In this document: positions 41,079 to 56,743 of the stretch, piece by piece
How the letters are laid out: each line of letters begins with the position of its first letter
How positions within the stretch are numbered: the first letter of the stretch is position 1
Origin: Brachycybe producta
Taxonomy: Eukaryota; Arthropoda; Diplopoda; Playtdesmida; Andrognathidae
DNA: 64,000 nucleotides
NCBI GenBank assembly: GCA_036925085.1
Contig: JAUPFP010000014.1
Span: 4,591,501 to 4,655,500, forward strand
Direction of reading: 5' to 3'
Position numbers and translations under genes: made by a program
The notes under the pieces: generated by a model
The model's database searches: none
Told to the model about the DNA's origin: nothing
Seen by the model: the letters and a program-made list of their open reading frames with translations, nothing else

Positions 41079-41150
41079 AAACAAAAATGGCCGCCAGTAT
41101 AATTTAAAACAAAATGGCCGCCGGTTTTTTATTTAAAACAAAATGGCGAT
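41079..41150 (+). promoter_or_regulatory. Three direct AAAACAAAATGGCCGCC repeats before CPOX
   Basis: AAAACAAA(A)ATGGCCGCC occurs at 41079 and 41106, with a third form ending ATGGCGATC at 41135, about 28 bases apart. The motif resembles YY1/Pho sites. If transcribed, each ATG opens a short upstream frame (MAASII, MAAGFLF..., MAIILV) ending before the CPOX start. Confidence 0.45.
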
Positions 41151-41217
41151 CATCTTGGTTTGAGGTTTTTCACATACACAGCTAAAATTAAATCAACTTT
41201 AAAAAGTAACTTCTAAA

Positions 41218-44699
<3,482 letters not shown>

Positions 44700-44755
44700 T
44701 TATTATGAAAAAAAAATATTTTGTATCAAATGAGAATAATTATATTTTAAAATGA

Positions 44756-44761
44756 AATAAA
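44756..44761 (+). terminator. CPOX poly(A) signal
   Basis: AATAAA lies 57 bases after the stop codon and is followed by a T-rich stretch. Confidence 0.75.
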
Positions 44762-46458
44762 TAATTTTTTAAAGCATTTTTTTTATTTTATTAATTTTTA
44801 GATGGCGCCACTGATTTTTTTTCTTATTCAAATTATCAGACAAAATTTGTAATAAATTATTTTATCAATTTAAGATTGACGTTTAAAGCTTCTTAATATG
44901 GCGTATAGATGGCGCAGTTGTATGGAGCTGAGAAACTTTTTTTTCTTGTGACGTCATTTGGCGCCAAATCAAATAATTTAAATAATTAGGTTTATTAAAA
45001 TGAGTTGCGTTTATATTTATTTATGTGTAAAAAAAAAGTTTATATATTTTGTTGGTTTTGAAAATTTGTTGGTTGTTTTTGTTGTTTTCAGACAAATCTT
45101 TTAACTACATGAAGTAATTACACTTATGCTAATTGGACAGGTGCTCAAGCGCAGGTAGGACAAAACCAACTATTTTACAATTATTTATACTTCCTTTTAT
45201 AATTTAAAAAAAGGGGGAGGAAACGAAAAACGCAGACAAAGAAATGAAATTTATTGCTTCAGTGCATATTTGTATATGTGGATGACGTCATACTCTATAA
45301 TTATTAATTTCATGTAATGTTAGGAGAAAGTTTTCCCGTTCTCATGGTTCATTATTTTAGAGTAGTTTGGTTAGCATTCAGTTCTATAGTAATTTATTTA
45401 ATCAGAGCACTCCGGTTGTGCTCTTTATTAAATTTTACGATAAAAAAATGATTAGAACTTTTGTTACTCCGCATTTTGAAAGCTACTTTTTAAAAGAAAT
45501 TCAAAGTGTTTTATAAACTAGAAATATATATAAATTATTTAAAACTATTTTCATGATGATATGTTTTAAAATAAACTTTTTATCACATTTTTTAGAAGAC
45601 AAAATAAAATTTCTTTGACTTTAAAATGAAAATTGATAGTTTAAAAGTTCAATAACAAGTTTATTTTTAAAGTTATTATAATTAAAATACTTTTATTTTA
45701 TTCAAACATCATTCCAGTTTTTAAAATATTTTAAATTTCATCTTAAATTTGTTTTTAAGAAGCGTAGTAATAATAGTTCTGTAACTTCTGTAACTTTTTT
45801 TTGCTTTTTTTTTTGCATTTAGCGGCCATTTCATCGTGGAAGAACACGGCGCTTTCAACCGCTTTGTGAAATGTGTAATATTGCTAGAATATAGCCTCTA
45901 ATACACCATATCTTGATGTGTTTGATGTTATTTTGTGCAACTACATCGGCATCAAGATTTATTGACTTATCATTATACTTGCCTTCATCGTTAGAAGAAG
46001 CCTGTGACGTCACAGGGGTTGACGTAGAATTCACGATTATGTCAATTAGTGTTGACAGAAAAGAGATATCAATAGTTTAAAGAAAGAGTTTCTTACATTA
46101 TTTTGTTATTACCACGTTTATAATTTTATATACAAAAAGACGTTATCTTAAATTTTTCGTCATCTTCGACGTCACAAGTTTCTTTTGATGTTGAGGAGGT
46201 ATATTGTCTGCGAGCTTAGTCTGAAAAGGGGGTGTATTGGAGGCTAAATGAGTGATGTGACACAAATGAGTATCATTCCGCGATTCATTATACAATTTCC
46301 CGCCAGTCTTATTTTAGCCTCGTTGAGTGGATGCGGTAAGGATTTGTTGTTTTCTTGATCTGTGAACGTGAGGGTGAGTTTGACGTGTTTTGTAACTGGA
46401 AATGTGAACTTTTATGGCGGAGTTTTTTATGATTTGAATCGGGGGTGCGATTTTCGCG
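44762..46458. other. CPOX to NHS-like intergenic region
   Basis: It holds two CTCF-like motifs just after CPOX, three CRE octamers (44949, 45283, 46005), and a worn D hairpin at 45460-45780. No further gene is seen. The promoter of the next gene should lie in its last few hundred bases. Confidence 0.6.
45460..45780. repeat. D-family hairpin, worn
   Basis: AAAGTGTTTTATAAACTAGAA faces CATTCCAGTTTTTAAAATAT with AAAATAAACTTTTTATC between. Confidence 0.5.
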
Positions 46459-46741
46459 ATGCCGTTCATTCAAAGAACGGTTGAGCCTAAATTTCTAAGC
46501 CGTCGACCGTTGGATACGAGTTTATCTTCACCGCAACGAGACGATTTAGTGTCCGTAACCAACTGCACTTTGGTCGAGGCTTTAAAGCAGTTGGCTTCGC
46601 TTGTTTTATACGCTGATGAGATTTTTACGGAGCTTACAGCTCAGGTGAGGGTCGTACAAGAGCGGTCAGAACGGCTAAAAAATAACATCGAACGGGTTGA
46701 TGACGTCGTCAATAAACTCAATGCGAAAAACGTCTCAGTTC
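46459..46741 (+). CDS. First coding exon of a WAVE-homology-domain protein, probably NHS/Guk-holder
   Basis: Ninety-four codons begin MPFIQRTVEPKFLSRRPLD and end NKLNAKNVSV before a perfect donor GTAAGT. The middle (DDLVSVTNCTLVEALKQLAS, then ADEIFTELTAQ) matches the WAVE homology domain shared by SCAR/WAVE and the NHS/Guk-holder family, which link actin regulators at junctions and synapses. The MPF start, the VEP motif and the VSV end (next codon beginning with C, as in VPVS of NHS) favour NHS/Guk-holder over SCAR, which starts MPLVKR. Helical heptads fill residues 45-90. No later exon is visible, as expected from the very long first intron of NHS genes. Confidence 0.75.
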
Positions 46742-47139
46742 GTAAGTAAATTTTGTAAGATTAATTTATTTAAATCGCGCAGTTTTTGTTTATAAATGGG
46801 GCGGTGGGTGGTGAGGTGAAACTTTATTCACCTGCTTGGAACTTTATTGAATGACGTCATTGTAATTGATTTCGTGGAACGTGCCGGGGGGGGGGTTTTC
46901 GAGGGTCGTGTCTATTGTTTTTTTTTTTATCGAGGGGTGGAAGGTTGGAAAGGTGTGGTGTTTTTACCTTTTGAGTTGATCCTCTCGCAGGTAGTGGAGA
47001 GAGAGAGGGCATCAGTTATAAGTATCATAGTTGTGTTTTGAAGCATGTCGATGGTCATTAAGGCGGCGATGAATGAGAACGCTTTTTTTTTTAAAATGAT
47101 TTAGAAAAAAGTTTTCTAATTTCAGATGGTTTATGTACA

Positions 47140-47480
47140 GCTGATTTTTTCGAACTGTTGATTATTTCTGCTTTTCAGTTGACGAATGAAGAGAAACTTG
47201 AATGTGTTTACGAAACTAGAAGGGTAGCTGCTGAATCACTTAATTTGTAATTTCATGTTGCTATCTTTCAAAATAAGCGTTTTATAGATAAAAACAATAT
47301 AATGAAAAGATTGTCTGCGTATTTTGAAAGATAATAACATGGACAAACAAATTAAATGAATCAGTTACCCTTCTAGTTTCTTAAAACACATTCAAGTTTC
47401 TCTTCATTTTGTTACCTAAAAGACAGAATAATTAAGAGGTCGATAATCGTTTACACTTCTCAATTAGAAACTTTTCAAGG
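47140..47480. repeat. D-family hairpin, complete
   Basis: ACGAAACTAGAAGGGTAGC and CAGTTACCCTTCTAGTTTCT face each other. Outer flanks are CAGCTGATTTTTTCGAAC and AGGTCGATAATCGTTTACAC. Confidence 0.75.
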
Positions 47481-48280
47481 TGTAAAAGCAATCTTCACGA
47501 TGATATATTTGAAAATAAACTTTTATAACATTAAAAACCGAAAACATAACAAAAAATGTTTTTAACAAGTTGAAAATAAGCAATATACCTACATTTACTA
47601 ATCTAGTTTAAAACAAAAGATTGAAAACTTTTTTAAAAAAGTTTTCTATTTTAAATTTTAAACGATATGGGTGAACCAATATGGCGTCATTTTACATTAC
47701 TCTGTTAAGAAGATTTAACTTTTGGTTGCATCTTTGTTGTTGGCTTCAAAGTTCTTATTGTCATGTCATTTATCCGATTTTTAATACATAGCAAAAGTAC
47801 AGGGTGTCTCAAAATATCGTTTGGACATCAGAAATCGGCAAAATGCCAGAAATATTTTAACCTTTCAACGAGTTGTCATAATTTATATATTCATTATTAA
47901 TGGCTATATATTGATTTCATCGGATGTTGTAATAATTATTTAAAAAACAACGACGAATTGATTTATTTCATATTTTGATTGAATATGAACTTTAATCGTG
48001 TTCAATTAATTACGTTATAATCTTGACATAAGTTAGGTTACATGATGATACATGGAACACACTTATAAAAGGAGGAGGAGGGGGAGGAGTGTAGTTTGGA
48101 GATAATCGAATCCGAAGACACAAATGTGTTCATTGATTGGGCCCAGCCAAAGGAATTTGATCCTTATGTCTATATTTATCGCCTCTTTTTTATATTTTGA
48201 AATGGTTTAATATATTAGAAATAGATATTATATTTCTGTCGGCTTTTTGTTGACTGGCCTTGATTAATTGTCACGCAATC

Positions 48281-48283
<3 letters not shown>

Positions 48284-48306
<23 letters not shown>
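48284..48306. repeat. (GA)n microsatellite
   Basis: This is a perfect GA run of about 23 bases. Confidence 0.9.
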
Positions 48307-48311
<5 letters not shown>

Positions 48312-48819
48312 ACAAAAAACTTGTTAACTTATAATTGAATTCAGATAGAGAGATAGTTCATTTTTATGCAAATTAGAATAGAGAGACCCTCCACAATGAG
48401 AAGCAGCGCCTCATTTTTATTCAAATAAGTTTTTAAAAGGAAAAGGGGGGGGGGTTGTTAGAGGGTGTTTTTTTAAAGAATCAATTGGTCGTAAATGGCC
48501 GCAAATGACTGATAATAGACGATGTTTTTTAGCGGTCTGGTTATAGATTAAAAGGGGGGATTTAAGGGGGGAGTTCAGTGTGGCCCACCCAAACAGATGG
48601 CTCCTCTTATTATGGGGACATTTTTATAAAAATATGAACCTTTTATCGCGTTCCCTGAGACACAAACACAGGATCAGGGATTGTGTTTTGTGTCCTTTTT
48701 TAAGAGTTACTGGAGCGTTCATTGAATCCTATGGAGAATTTTGGGCAGCTGTTTAAAAGGAGGTGGGTCCTGGGATTGTACAGGGTGTCTCATTTATTAG
48801 GGAAATAGATGACAAAAAT

Positions 48820-49370
48820 TTACAGCGCAAACTTAGAAGGAGGTAGCTCACTTATAGGTATCATTTTCACGTTGATATCTTTCAAAATAAGCTTTTTATT
48901 TCAGTTTGAATATGGTTCCCCCATCTTTAAAACGGACAATAATGTTTAATTTTTGTTTATAAAAAGTTTATTTTGAAAGATATAATCAACGTGTGATTGA
49001 TTACCCGTTCCAGTTTCTAATTTCTTATTTAGTGTTGGCTCTTCTGAAACTGCGGAATAATAAAGATTTCGAAAATCAGCTGTTTTTAAAAATATTTTAA
49101 AAAGGAAAAGAATATTTTTAGAAACTAGAAGAGTAACTAAATTAGTTAAGAACACGTTTTTATGTTCCAAAATATCCTTAAAACTTTTTTTTTGGTTTAT
49201 TTTTAAACTGACATCTTTCAAAATGAACGTTTTACAACAACATGAAAATGCCCTTAAGTGATTTTAGTTACCCTTCTAGTTTCTAAAACACTAAATTTCT
49301 CTTAATTTTGCTCCTGAAAGACATTGAATATTCAAGAGTTTAGGAGTCGTGTTTAAACTCTAATTAGAAT
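48820..49370. repeat. Two D-family hairpins in tandem
   Basis: The first is 48825-49090 and the second 49095-49345. The second ends CCCTTCTAGTTTCTAAAACA and CTCTTAATTTTGCTCCTGAA. Confidence 0.7.
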
Positions 49371-50025
49371 TAAAGCTAGAAATTATGCTTTTTTTAATTA
49401 AAAAGGCTGTTTAGAGGCTAACATTACTTAGACTGAGAGACAAAGTCATTATGATTTAAAAAAAAAGCATAATATTTTTGTTTGCCTTTAATGATAAATA
49501 GGAGGAGGAGGAGGAGGGAGGCGGTGATGTGGGCCAATTTCACAATTCATTCAAGGTTAGTTTATATAGAAATGAGGTTATTTTAATGTAATTTGTGACC
49601 CCCTTTGATTGCATTATTATTATTATTATTATGAGAAGAAACACTTTCATAATATCTTATATTAAAAACAAAAGTGAGATGAAATCCAGATGCTTTTATT
49701 TTAAATAATTTTCTTCTCTCTTTTCAAAGAAGAGAGAGAGAGAGAGAAAATGTTTCTTTCAACTTTGAAATTGTAAAAATAGAAATTCAACTTTAAAAAA
49801 AAAGATGGCGTCTTTTAAAAGTAAAGACGAAAAGGGGGGGGGGGAATAATGAATGTCACATTTTTTTTGTAGGGAATTTAACTTGGTGACAAAATTAGCT
49901 CATAAGAGTATTTTTTTGTTAGTTTTCTCAACGAAGAAAAAAAGGTCTCAATTATGAAAATTGAAAGAGAGTGTAATGCACTTGTTACAAAAATAAAAAG
50001 AGGAGGAGGAGGAGGTATTTCAAAA

Positions 50026-50233
50026 ACAGGCAGTTAGAAATCAGAGAGAACTTCAGTTGACTCCGCCCTTATTATGACGAACGGCAACTTCTAATTGGTT
50101 TGTTGTGTGGTTGGACGTTGAAAAGGGGGCGGAGCATGTGACGTCAGACTACACAACCAACCAATTAGAAGTTGCCAGTCGTCATGAAAAGGGCGGAGCC
50201 AACTGAAGTTCTCCCCGATTTCTAACTGCCTGT
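50026..50233. mobile_element. Family A palindromic MITE, copy 8
   Basis: It has perfect ACAGGCAGTTAGAAATC ends but no visible target duplication. The core includes GGGGCGGAGCATGTGACGTC. Arms differ at several sites. Confidence 0.88.
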
Positions 50234-50357
50234 GAGAGTGCTGCGTTTATAGTCTTTATTTTACGATAACGTCCTCCTCCTCATCTCGGTTTGTCAATTC
50301 AAAATCTACCTAAAACAGATAAGAAGACGTGATTGAGAAATGACGACTGTAAACGCG

Positions 50358-50501
50358 ACAGGCAATTGTGCCCAGCATTAGAATTTCTTTTGCTCCGCCC
50401 TTTTATGAACGTCATCAATTTCTAATTGTTTTTTTTACTTGGTATGACGTCATAAAAGGTTGGAGGAAAAGAAATTCTAATGCTGGGCACAATTGCCTTG
50501 T
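50358..50501. mobile_element. Family A relative, second subfamily
   Basis: The ends ACAGGCAATTGTGCCCAGC and GCTGGGCACAATTGCCTTGT differ from other A copies inside the first eight bases. GCTCCGCCC and TGACGTCAT remain in the core. The duplication GTAAACGCG (50349-50357 and 50502-50510) is perfect. Confidence 0.88.
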
Positions 50502-50639
50502 GTAAACGCGGCGCTCTTTAGGAGGAGATTAGCCTCCTCCTAATCGCCGTCAAGCTTGAGTAAACGCTAATAATGAGTGCTTGTTCAATTTGACGCTTTA
50601 TCAGCGCCATCATTTTTAGTTAATTTTCATCACCTTTAA

Positions 50640-50915
50640 AACCTAAAACAGTAAGTAACCACTTATTCTAGTTTATTAGAAACTAGAATAAGTGGTTAGA
50701 AAGTAGAATAGTTAAAGGGAGGTATGTTGGAAGCAATTTTTCATGACGTTGTGTAAATCTTTCAAAATTGCATTGCAAAAAATTGCAAAAATTGCACAAG
50801 TGAAATTTGGATTGTTTTTAGTTGGACGTAACAAGTTTATTTTGAAAGATAACTTCATGAAAAAGATACTGTTGGCACATTTGTTTTCGACTATTCTAGT
50901 TTCTAAGTGAATTCG
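50640..50915. repeat. D-family hairpin with an inner palindrome
   Basis: CCACTTATTCTAGTTTATTA is followed at once by its complement. A longer arm pair follows to 50905. Confidence 0.6.
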
Positions 50916-51636
50916 AAAATGATTCTCTGAAAAGAGGGGGAGGGAGGAGGTTTTTCAATATCATATTTCAATTGTGTCTTTTGTCCAAATCAATTTTATT
51001 TCCAAGTAATGAAGTTTAATGTGAAAAGGGGTCGAGGAGGAGGGAGGGAGGGAGGGGAGGGTGGATGGATGAGGGAACGGCAGGCTCTCTCTCTCTCTCT
51101 CTCTCTCCATACGTTACCATTATTCACTATTTGTGATTTATGTTCTGTTTATGGTTTTTAAATGCGAATTGGCCATTGGCTAGATTCACATAGAAATAAA
51201 TCTCCATAGACTGTGACGTCATAATGACCTCCTAACCGGTTTAAGACAGATATTAGAACCGGTTAATTAACTAGTTATATATTCTTACCTGGACGAGTCT
51301 AAAGTAGAATTTCTACATTACAAAAAAAGAGGGTAGAAGGGAAGAAACATATTTTCACGAAATTAATAATTGGGTTTCATCAAATGTCATCATTGAACTC
51401 AATGACGACGACGGCGATGACACAATTATTATTATTATTCTGTCTTTTTTAATTCAATTTAATCATTTAATCGTGAAGATCATTGTCCCCCTTTTTTATT
51501 ATTATTATTATTATTATTCTAGTCTCTTAATCTCATTGATTAAACCCTTTATTTCCACTTAATCTCGGGTTTTAAATTTACTTTGACTCACGATGGCACA
51601 CAATATTTTGGTCTATTATTTAAATATAAAGCTGTC

Positions 51637-52013
51637 TTAGGTCCAAATTCCTTGAAATTTGCATTACTAATAAAAGTAGAAAAACTATGACATCTTCTTA
51701 TCTCTTCAAAGAAAGGTGTTTCAATTTACTAGAAAAGCCCCTGTTACGCAAGGATACCGAATGAAACCCGAATATCAAAGCAAGTGTTTCACAATTTGTG
51801 GCCCAAGTGCCAATTGTCAAGTAATCATCATTAGATTAACCAACAATTATGCTTTTTTCTAAACTATTGATTTAGTATTTCAATTTAAAATATTAATAAT
51901 AAAGTGAATTTTTATTTAGTTCGTGTCCTTAAATGGATTCCGTATAATTCAAAATAATTAGGGAGTTGAAATAGTACGTTTCTTTCTTGAATTTGGGCCT
52001 TAATCTTATCATT
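51637..52013. mobile_element. Family O element containing B and F fragments
   Basis: TTAGGTCCAAATTCCTTGAA opens and TTTCTTGAATTTGGGCCTTA closes it. Inside lie a half family B (51765-51860) and a family F piece (51858-51958). Confidence 0.55.
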
Positions 52014-53145
52014 TTCACCTTTATATTGGGGCAGTTGAGGTGGTTGCTATGGAAAAGGGCTAAAAGGTGAGGGAGGGAAGGAAAGGGGACGTTTTAAAGA
52101 GGGATTTTTGTGTTCTCCCTAAAAGAGCATCTTGGATACCATTTTAAAGGCGACTTATTGAGACGGGAACACTGTCCTTAAGGGTGAGAAAAAGTTAACA
52201 AATTATAAAGAAAAAGGTGTATTTTTATTGGAGGGGAGTCCTCTTTACCGAAAATGATGGTCCCTAAGTTTATAAGAGAGAGAATATTACGAGAGAGAGA
52301 GAGAGAGTTGTTTTTGTACTTTTGTAGGTTTCTGACCCTTTTATTTCCCCCCCCCCCTTTTAACATTCCAATCTTATGATTGGTCGTCATCATCATCATC
52401 ATTTTGAATATTTTCTGGTGATGATGATGATGTTATGGCTTCATGTTGTGTGAAATGAATTGTAAATGAAAATGTGTCTACAATCGGAAATGACCTTTTA
52501 ATTGCGATCAACTAAACAACAACAACAATATATTATTTAAAAAGTGATTCTTCTTCTGTTGTATTTCTAGTCGCCATGAAGCCAAAATAAAACAACAAAA
52601 CAAAAAATGGTAGTTGAGAGAGAATGTTTGAATTCTCCTACTTTAGTCCCCCCCCCCCCTTCTTTAAATAACCAAAGACGAAAAATAATAATAAAAAATG
52701 TTTATTATTCTTTTCGTTGTTGATTTTGTTTTGCGATTTTTTTTTGTAAAAATGAAAATGTGAACTTTAGAACAAGTTGATAACTTATCATTACTTATAT
52801 CATTACTTATGATAAGTTATATCGTCGTCGTTGTCAAGGTATTGACTTCAGATTGTTGTATTAATGGAAAATCAGCAACGACGACCACACCTGTGCAAGA
52901 GGGGTGGTAGTTTGGGGGAAGATAACCTGCATCCCCCCTCCCTTAATCCTCCCCCTCAAGTTTCCCCTATCTCATTCCAACTCCACCCCCCTCCCTAGGT
53001 GCAAAAATTGCGACTCATTCTTCTTTTTTCTTCCTCCCCATTGTGTTATTAATAGGACAAAAGAATTAGACGATTTTTCAGGCAGTGAGACTTGTTTAGA
53101 GGCTAAAATTGAAAGAGATTAATTTAACCTAGGTTGCACAATTGG

Positions 53146-53340
53146 ACAGGCATCTGTAGACAGCCTCAAAATTTTGCTTTGTCTCCGCCCCTATTATGAG
53201 CGTCATCCATTTCTAATTGGTTTGTTACTGGGTGTGATGTAAGATGCCCCGCCCTTTTATTTCTATTTGGTTGATATTTGGTCTGACGTTCATAAAAGGG
53301 CGGAGCCAAAGAAATTCTGAAGCTGTCTACAGATGCCTGT
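53146..53340. mobile_element. Family A relative, third subfamily
   Basis: The ends ACAGGCATCTGTAGACAGC and GCTGTCTACAGATGCCTGT are exact complements. The 9-bp duplication CACAATTGG is perfect (53137-53145 and 53341-53349). GGGCGGAGCC and TCTAATTGG remain from the common core. Confidence 0.9.
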
Positions 53341-53404
53341 CACAATTGGTGGTTGAGGAAGGGAGAAGAGGAGGACCCTTGTAACAATTTTTTTTAGTTA
53401 TTGT

Positions 53405-53705
53405 AAGAATTCCAGTCTTCAGTCTTTCAGGTGCAAAATTAACAGAAACTTTAAATGTGTTTTATAAACTAGAAGGGTAACTCAATCACATCATCTTTCA
53501 AAATAAGCTTTTTACGTCAGTTTGAAAATTATCAAACTTTCAGTAAGACATTATAATTTCGATCTGTAAAAGTTTATTTTGAAAGATATCAACATGAAGT
53601 GATTGAGCTACCCTTCTAGTTTTTAAAACCCTTTATTATTTCTCTTCTTAAAGACAAGAATAATCAAAGAGAGTTCGAAATTCAGCTGTTTATAATAAAC
53701 CAATT
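53405..53705. repeat. D-family hairpin, complete
   Basis: GTGTTTTATAAACTAGAAGG and GAGCTACCCTTCTAGTTTTT are the arms. AGTTCGAAATTCAGCTGTTT is the right flank. Confidence 0.75.
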
Positions 53706-54453
53706 GCAGATAATTCTAATCATCGTGACCTGTTTTGAGGCTATAATTTTTACAATTAATTCAAGTCTTTGTAGAGATGGCCAGTTAATTTAGAGTTCTT
53801 GTTTGAAATTCTAGCCTCTAAACAGGGTGTGTCTCATTGATGTGAATGACAACCGCATAATTAATATTCTTACCTGTGATGACGTCATTCAGGTTGTTTT
53901 TTTAAGATTTTAAGTGGGTGGCATGAGGTGGAATCTCTAATGAGCCAAATTGAATAATACAAGTTTGAGTGTGTATTTGGCCCACATTGAAAAAAATTCG
54001 TGTTATACTTTTTTTTTTTATTAAGTTCAAGTTTTGTTCTTATGTGAATTTTAAGAGTAGAAGAGAGAATATATTAAAATACTAGAAATGTATTTTCAGC
54101 TTTGCGCAAAGAGTAATTTCCTAATATGGACACTTTTAAAATGTTTTTTATAAAAACTATAAAATACAGAACAACAAAATGGGAATACTAGAAATTGGGA
54201 ACACAAGTTGTTGTTCCTCTTTCTTACCTGAAAAAGAGTCACCTGATGAATGAATGAAATCGGACATTTAAAACAATGAGAAGAAGAAAAAAACGGTTTT
54301 ATGTTTCACTTTAACAGTGTATTTTATGACAAGACAGGATTTTTTCTTCTGTTCCAAATGTGGGTTGGGTCGTTGTTGAGGAGGAAATCGAATTTTATTA
54401 AGGGGGTGTGGTGTACTTAAGGGGTGAGTATTAAGGGTAGTTTTAAAGTATTA

Positions 54454-54860
54454 ATGTTGCTGTCAATCTGACTAGCGTTTGAGCATGCGCATTGCCGTCT
54501 TCATCGTTTTACGTAGGAAAGTGATAGCATAGTAACGTAGGCAGCACCATCTATTGTTTAATGTACGCAGTTTACTGTAAAGTTGACCAATAGTTGGTGC
54601 TGCTAACGTTAATTTGCAATCATTTTTTTATGTAAAACAATGGACGGTAATGCGCATGCTCACACCAAGTTAGACTGCTCAAACCCTATAGTTCAATCTG
54701 CAGAATCAGTTAATCTCTAGATTGCCTAAGCAATCTGTAAAACCACCACTGCTAGTGAATGTGCAAAATTCAATACATTTTAGGTGTTGAATTTTGCAGA
54801 TTCACTAGCAGAGGCTGGTTGTTTTGCAGATTGACTGATTCCGCAAATTGACAGTAACAT
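54454..54860. mobile_element. Family J element interrupted by family K
   Basis: ATGTTGCTGTCAATCTG at the left pairs with CAAATTGACAGTAACAT at the right. AATCTGCAGA/TTTGCAGATTGAC repeats fill the inside. Confidence 0.55.
54471..54677. mobile_element. Family K palindrome nested in family J
   Basis: GAGCATGCGCATTGCCGTC at the left faces GACGGTAATGCGCATGCTC at the right. The inner arms carry CACCATCTATTG and CCAATAGTTGGTG. Confidence 0.6.
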
Positions 54861-54889
54861 AAACACACTCACTCTCCTCCACCCCTTGA

Positions 54890-55160
54890 ACTCTTGATTG
54901 ATTATATACTGTTTTTCAGGTGAAAAATGGAGAGGAATTTCAAAGTGTTTTAGAAACTAGAAGGGGTAGCTCAATCACTTCAAAGTATTTTTCATGTTGA
55001 TTTATCTTTTAAAATGAACTTTTTATGTCAGTTTTTTGTTTAAAAAAAAAAGTTTATTTTGAAAGTAAAAACGAACGTGAAAATACTCAAAATAATTGAG
55101 CTACCCTTCTAGTTTCTAAAACACTTTCAAGTTTCTCTTAATTTTGCTTAATTACGTATA
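54890..55160. repeat. D-family hairpin
   Basis: AAAGTGTTTTAGAAACTAGA faces CTACCCTTCTAGTTTCTAAA, with AAGTTTCTCTTAATTTTGC at the right flank. Confidence 0.75.
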
Positions 55161-55639
55161 GGGAGGAATAAGATATGAAATTATATAAAATATGCAAATT
55201 AAATCATGTTATTTTTTTTTATAAATAAGTACAAGATAATTGAATTATTGTTCAAATTATGAAATTATCTTGAATTTTATTTGAATGGAAATACACAATC
55301 TGTGTTTAGTTTTAATATAATTTCAGTTGTCTGGATTTAGGTTGGGGGAAGGGGGGTGGGTTTAATCGAAGTTGAAGGGGGTGGGTGGGGGATAAGGAGA
55401 GACATCTGTCTTATTACACCTTTTCATAAAAGTGAGGGTGGAGTCAACTTCATAATATTTTCATGAAAAAAGGGGAGAAAATGTGATATAAAAGTCATAA
55501 ATTCGACACATCTGAAGTGAGAAGAATGATTGATTGATGGGTGGGTTGGGGGTGACAACAACCACCACCCCTTAATATCGACCTAACTTAAAGGAAGCCC
55601 ACATTTCAGGAACTTCAACCTGTGAACCCCTCAGCTTAT

Positions 55640-55935
55640 AAACTGATTTTAAAGTGTAAACGGGGCTTCTCGAACTTTGGTTAATTCTAGACGCCAAAAT
55701 CAAGAGAGAAACTTGGAATGTGTTTTAGAAACTAGAAGTGTCATCTTAATCACACTGATATTAAGTAACTTTGAAAATGACTCAACGTTTAATTTTTGTT
55801 TCTTAAAAAGTTTTATTTTAAAAAATATCAACATATGACCCATTCTAGTTTCTAAAACACTTTTCTAGTTTCTCTTAATTTTGCTCTTCTGAAAAACAGA
55901 AAAAAATCATTTTGTTAATAAACCATCTTAAGAAT
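55640..55935. repeat. D-family hairpin
   Basis: GTTTTAGAAACTAGAAGTGT faces GACCCATTCTAGTTTCTAAA. It is preceded by TTTTAAAGTGTAAACGGGG, the outer end seen in other copies. Confidence 0.7.
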
Positions 55936-56031
55936 CAATATCATTGGTCAAAATTGTTATGTTTGGAGGGGAGGGAGGGGGTTTGTTTGAGGGTCCATTT
56001 TGAGGTCATATGGCACAGTTAACAAAAACAA

Positions 56032-56048
56032 CCCCCCCCCCCCCCCCC
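56032..56048. repeat. Poly-C tract
   Basis: Seventeen consecutive C are present. The run creates the proline string of a chance open frame. Confidence 0.95.
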
Positions 56049-56743
56049 ACCCTTTTTCATATCACAATTGCCGTGAAATTCAATTTAACTCAATTAACTG
56101 AGGTTCGCATCTTTGAGTCTTTAGGGGGCGATAGGGGGTTTCATGATGTTATGATGGGGCGTGTTCCCACTAGATTGGACCATCTGCGACAATTTCTGTA
56201 CTGTTTTAAGTGTGTGTGCCTTGGATTAAGGGAAGATGTCGCTTTTTTTTTATATAACGAAATGAAAATAACGGCACGTGTTTTTTTCTTGATGTGTGTC
56301 TGTCTTTCGTCCCAACTGTCGCCTGAAATTAGGGAAGAAAAGGGGGGGGGGGAGAGAGAGAGAGGCCAATCCTTAAAAATAAACCCCCCTTCTTTTGATA
56401 TTCCCCTTTAATATTATAGTAGGCTACACACCCACGCGTCTACTCAATTGGGGAGGACCCCTTTTGTAGTCCGCGCGTGTGTCTGTGTGTCATTTGCGCC
56501 ACATCTGCGCCACGTGCGCACTGGGAGTGGAGCGTTCTCCACCTCCTCCTCCTAGTCTGAATTTCTTATCCAGAGTGTTATTCATTGGGTTCGATTTATA
56601 TAAAAGAACTGGGGACATCATCATCTCGTATATATTTGGGTGCAGTTTAGTTAAAAGGGAAGAGGGTCCTTTTGTTGTAATGATGTGTATAAATAACGGA
56701 TGAGAGAGAGAGAGTCGAAGCTGCTGCTAATGTTGAATAATAG

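Larger units (their letters stand above)
37067..41217. other. Tomosyn-CPOX divergent spacer
   Basis: This 4.1 kb holds an (ATT)n run at 37157-37187, a D hairpin, family C copies and motif clusters, plus the exon-like patch at 38.2-38.84 kb. A 38-codon open frame at 37441-37557 starts MVVGRSLLSHC and is rich in R and S. It has no good donor, and I do not claim it as a gene. The 38842-39200 stretch has repeated GATTCACC/GGTGAATC motifs. Confidence 0.6.

Noticed and set aside
56010-56411. 133-codon plus-strand open frame
   Set aside because: It begins in a poly-C tract and crosses poly-T and GAGA runs. There is no family resemblance or coding-type codon pattern.
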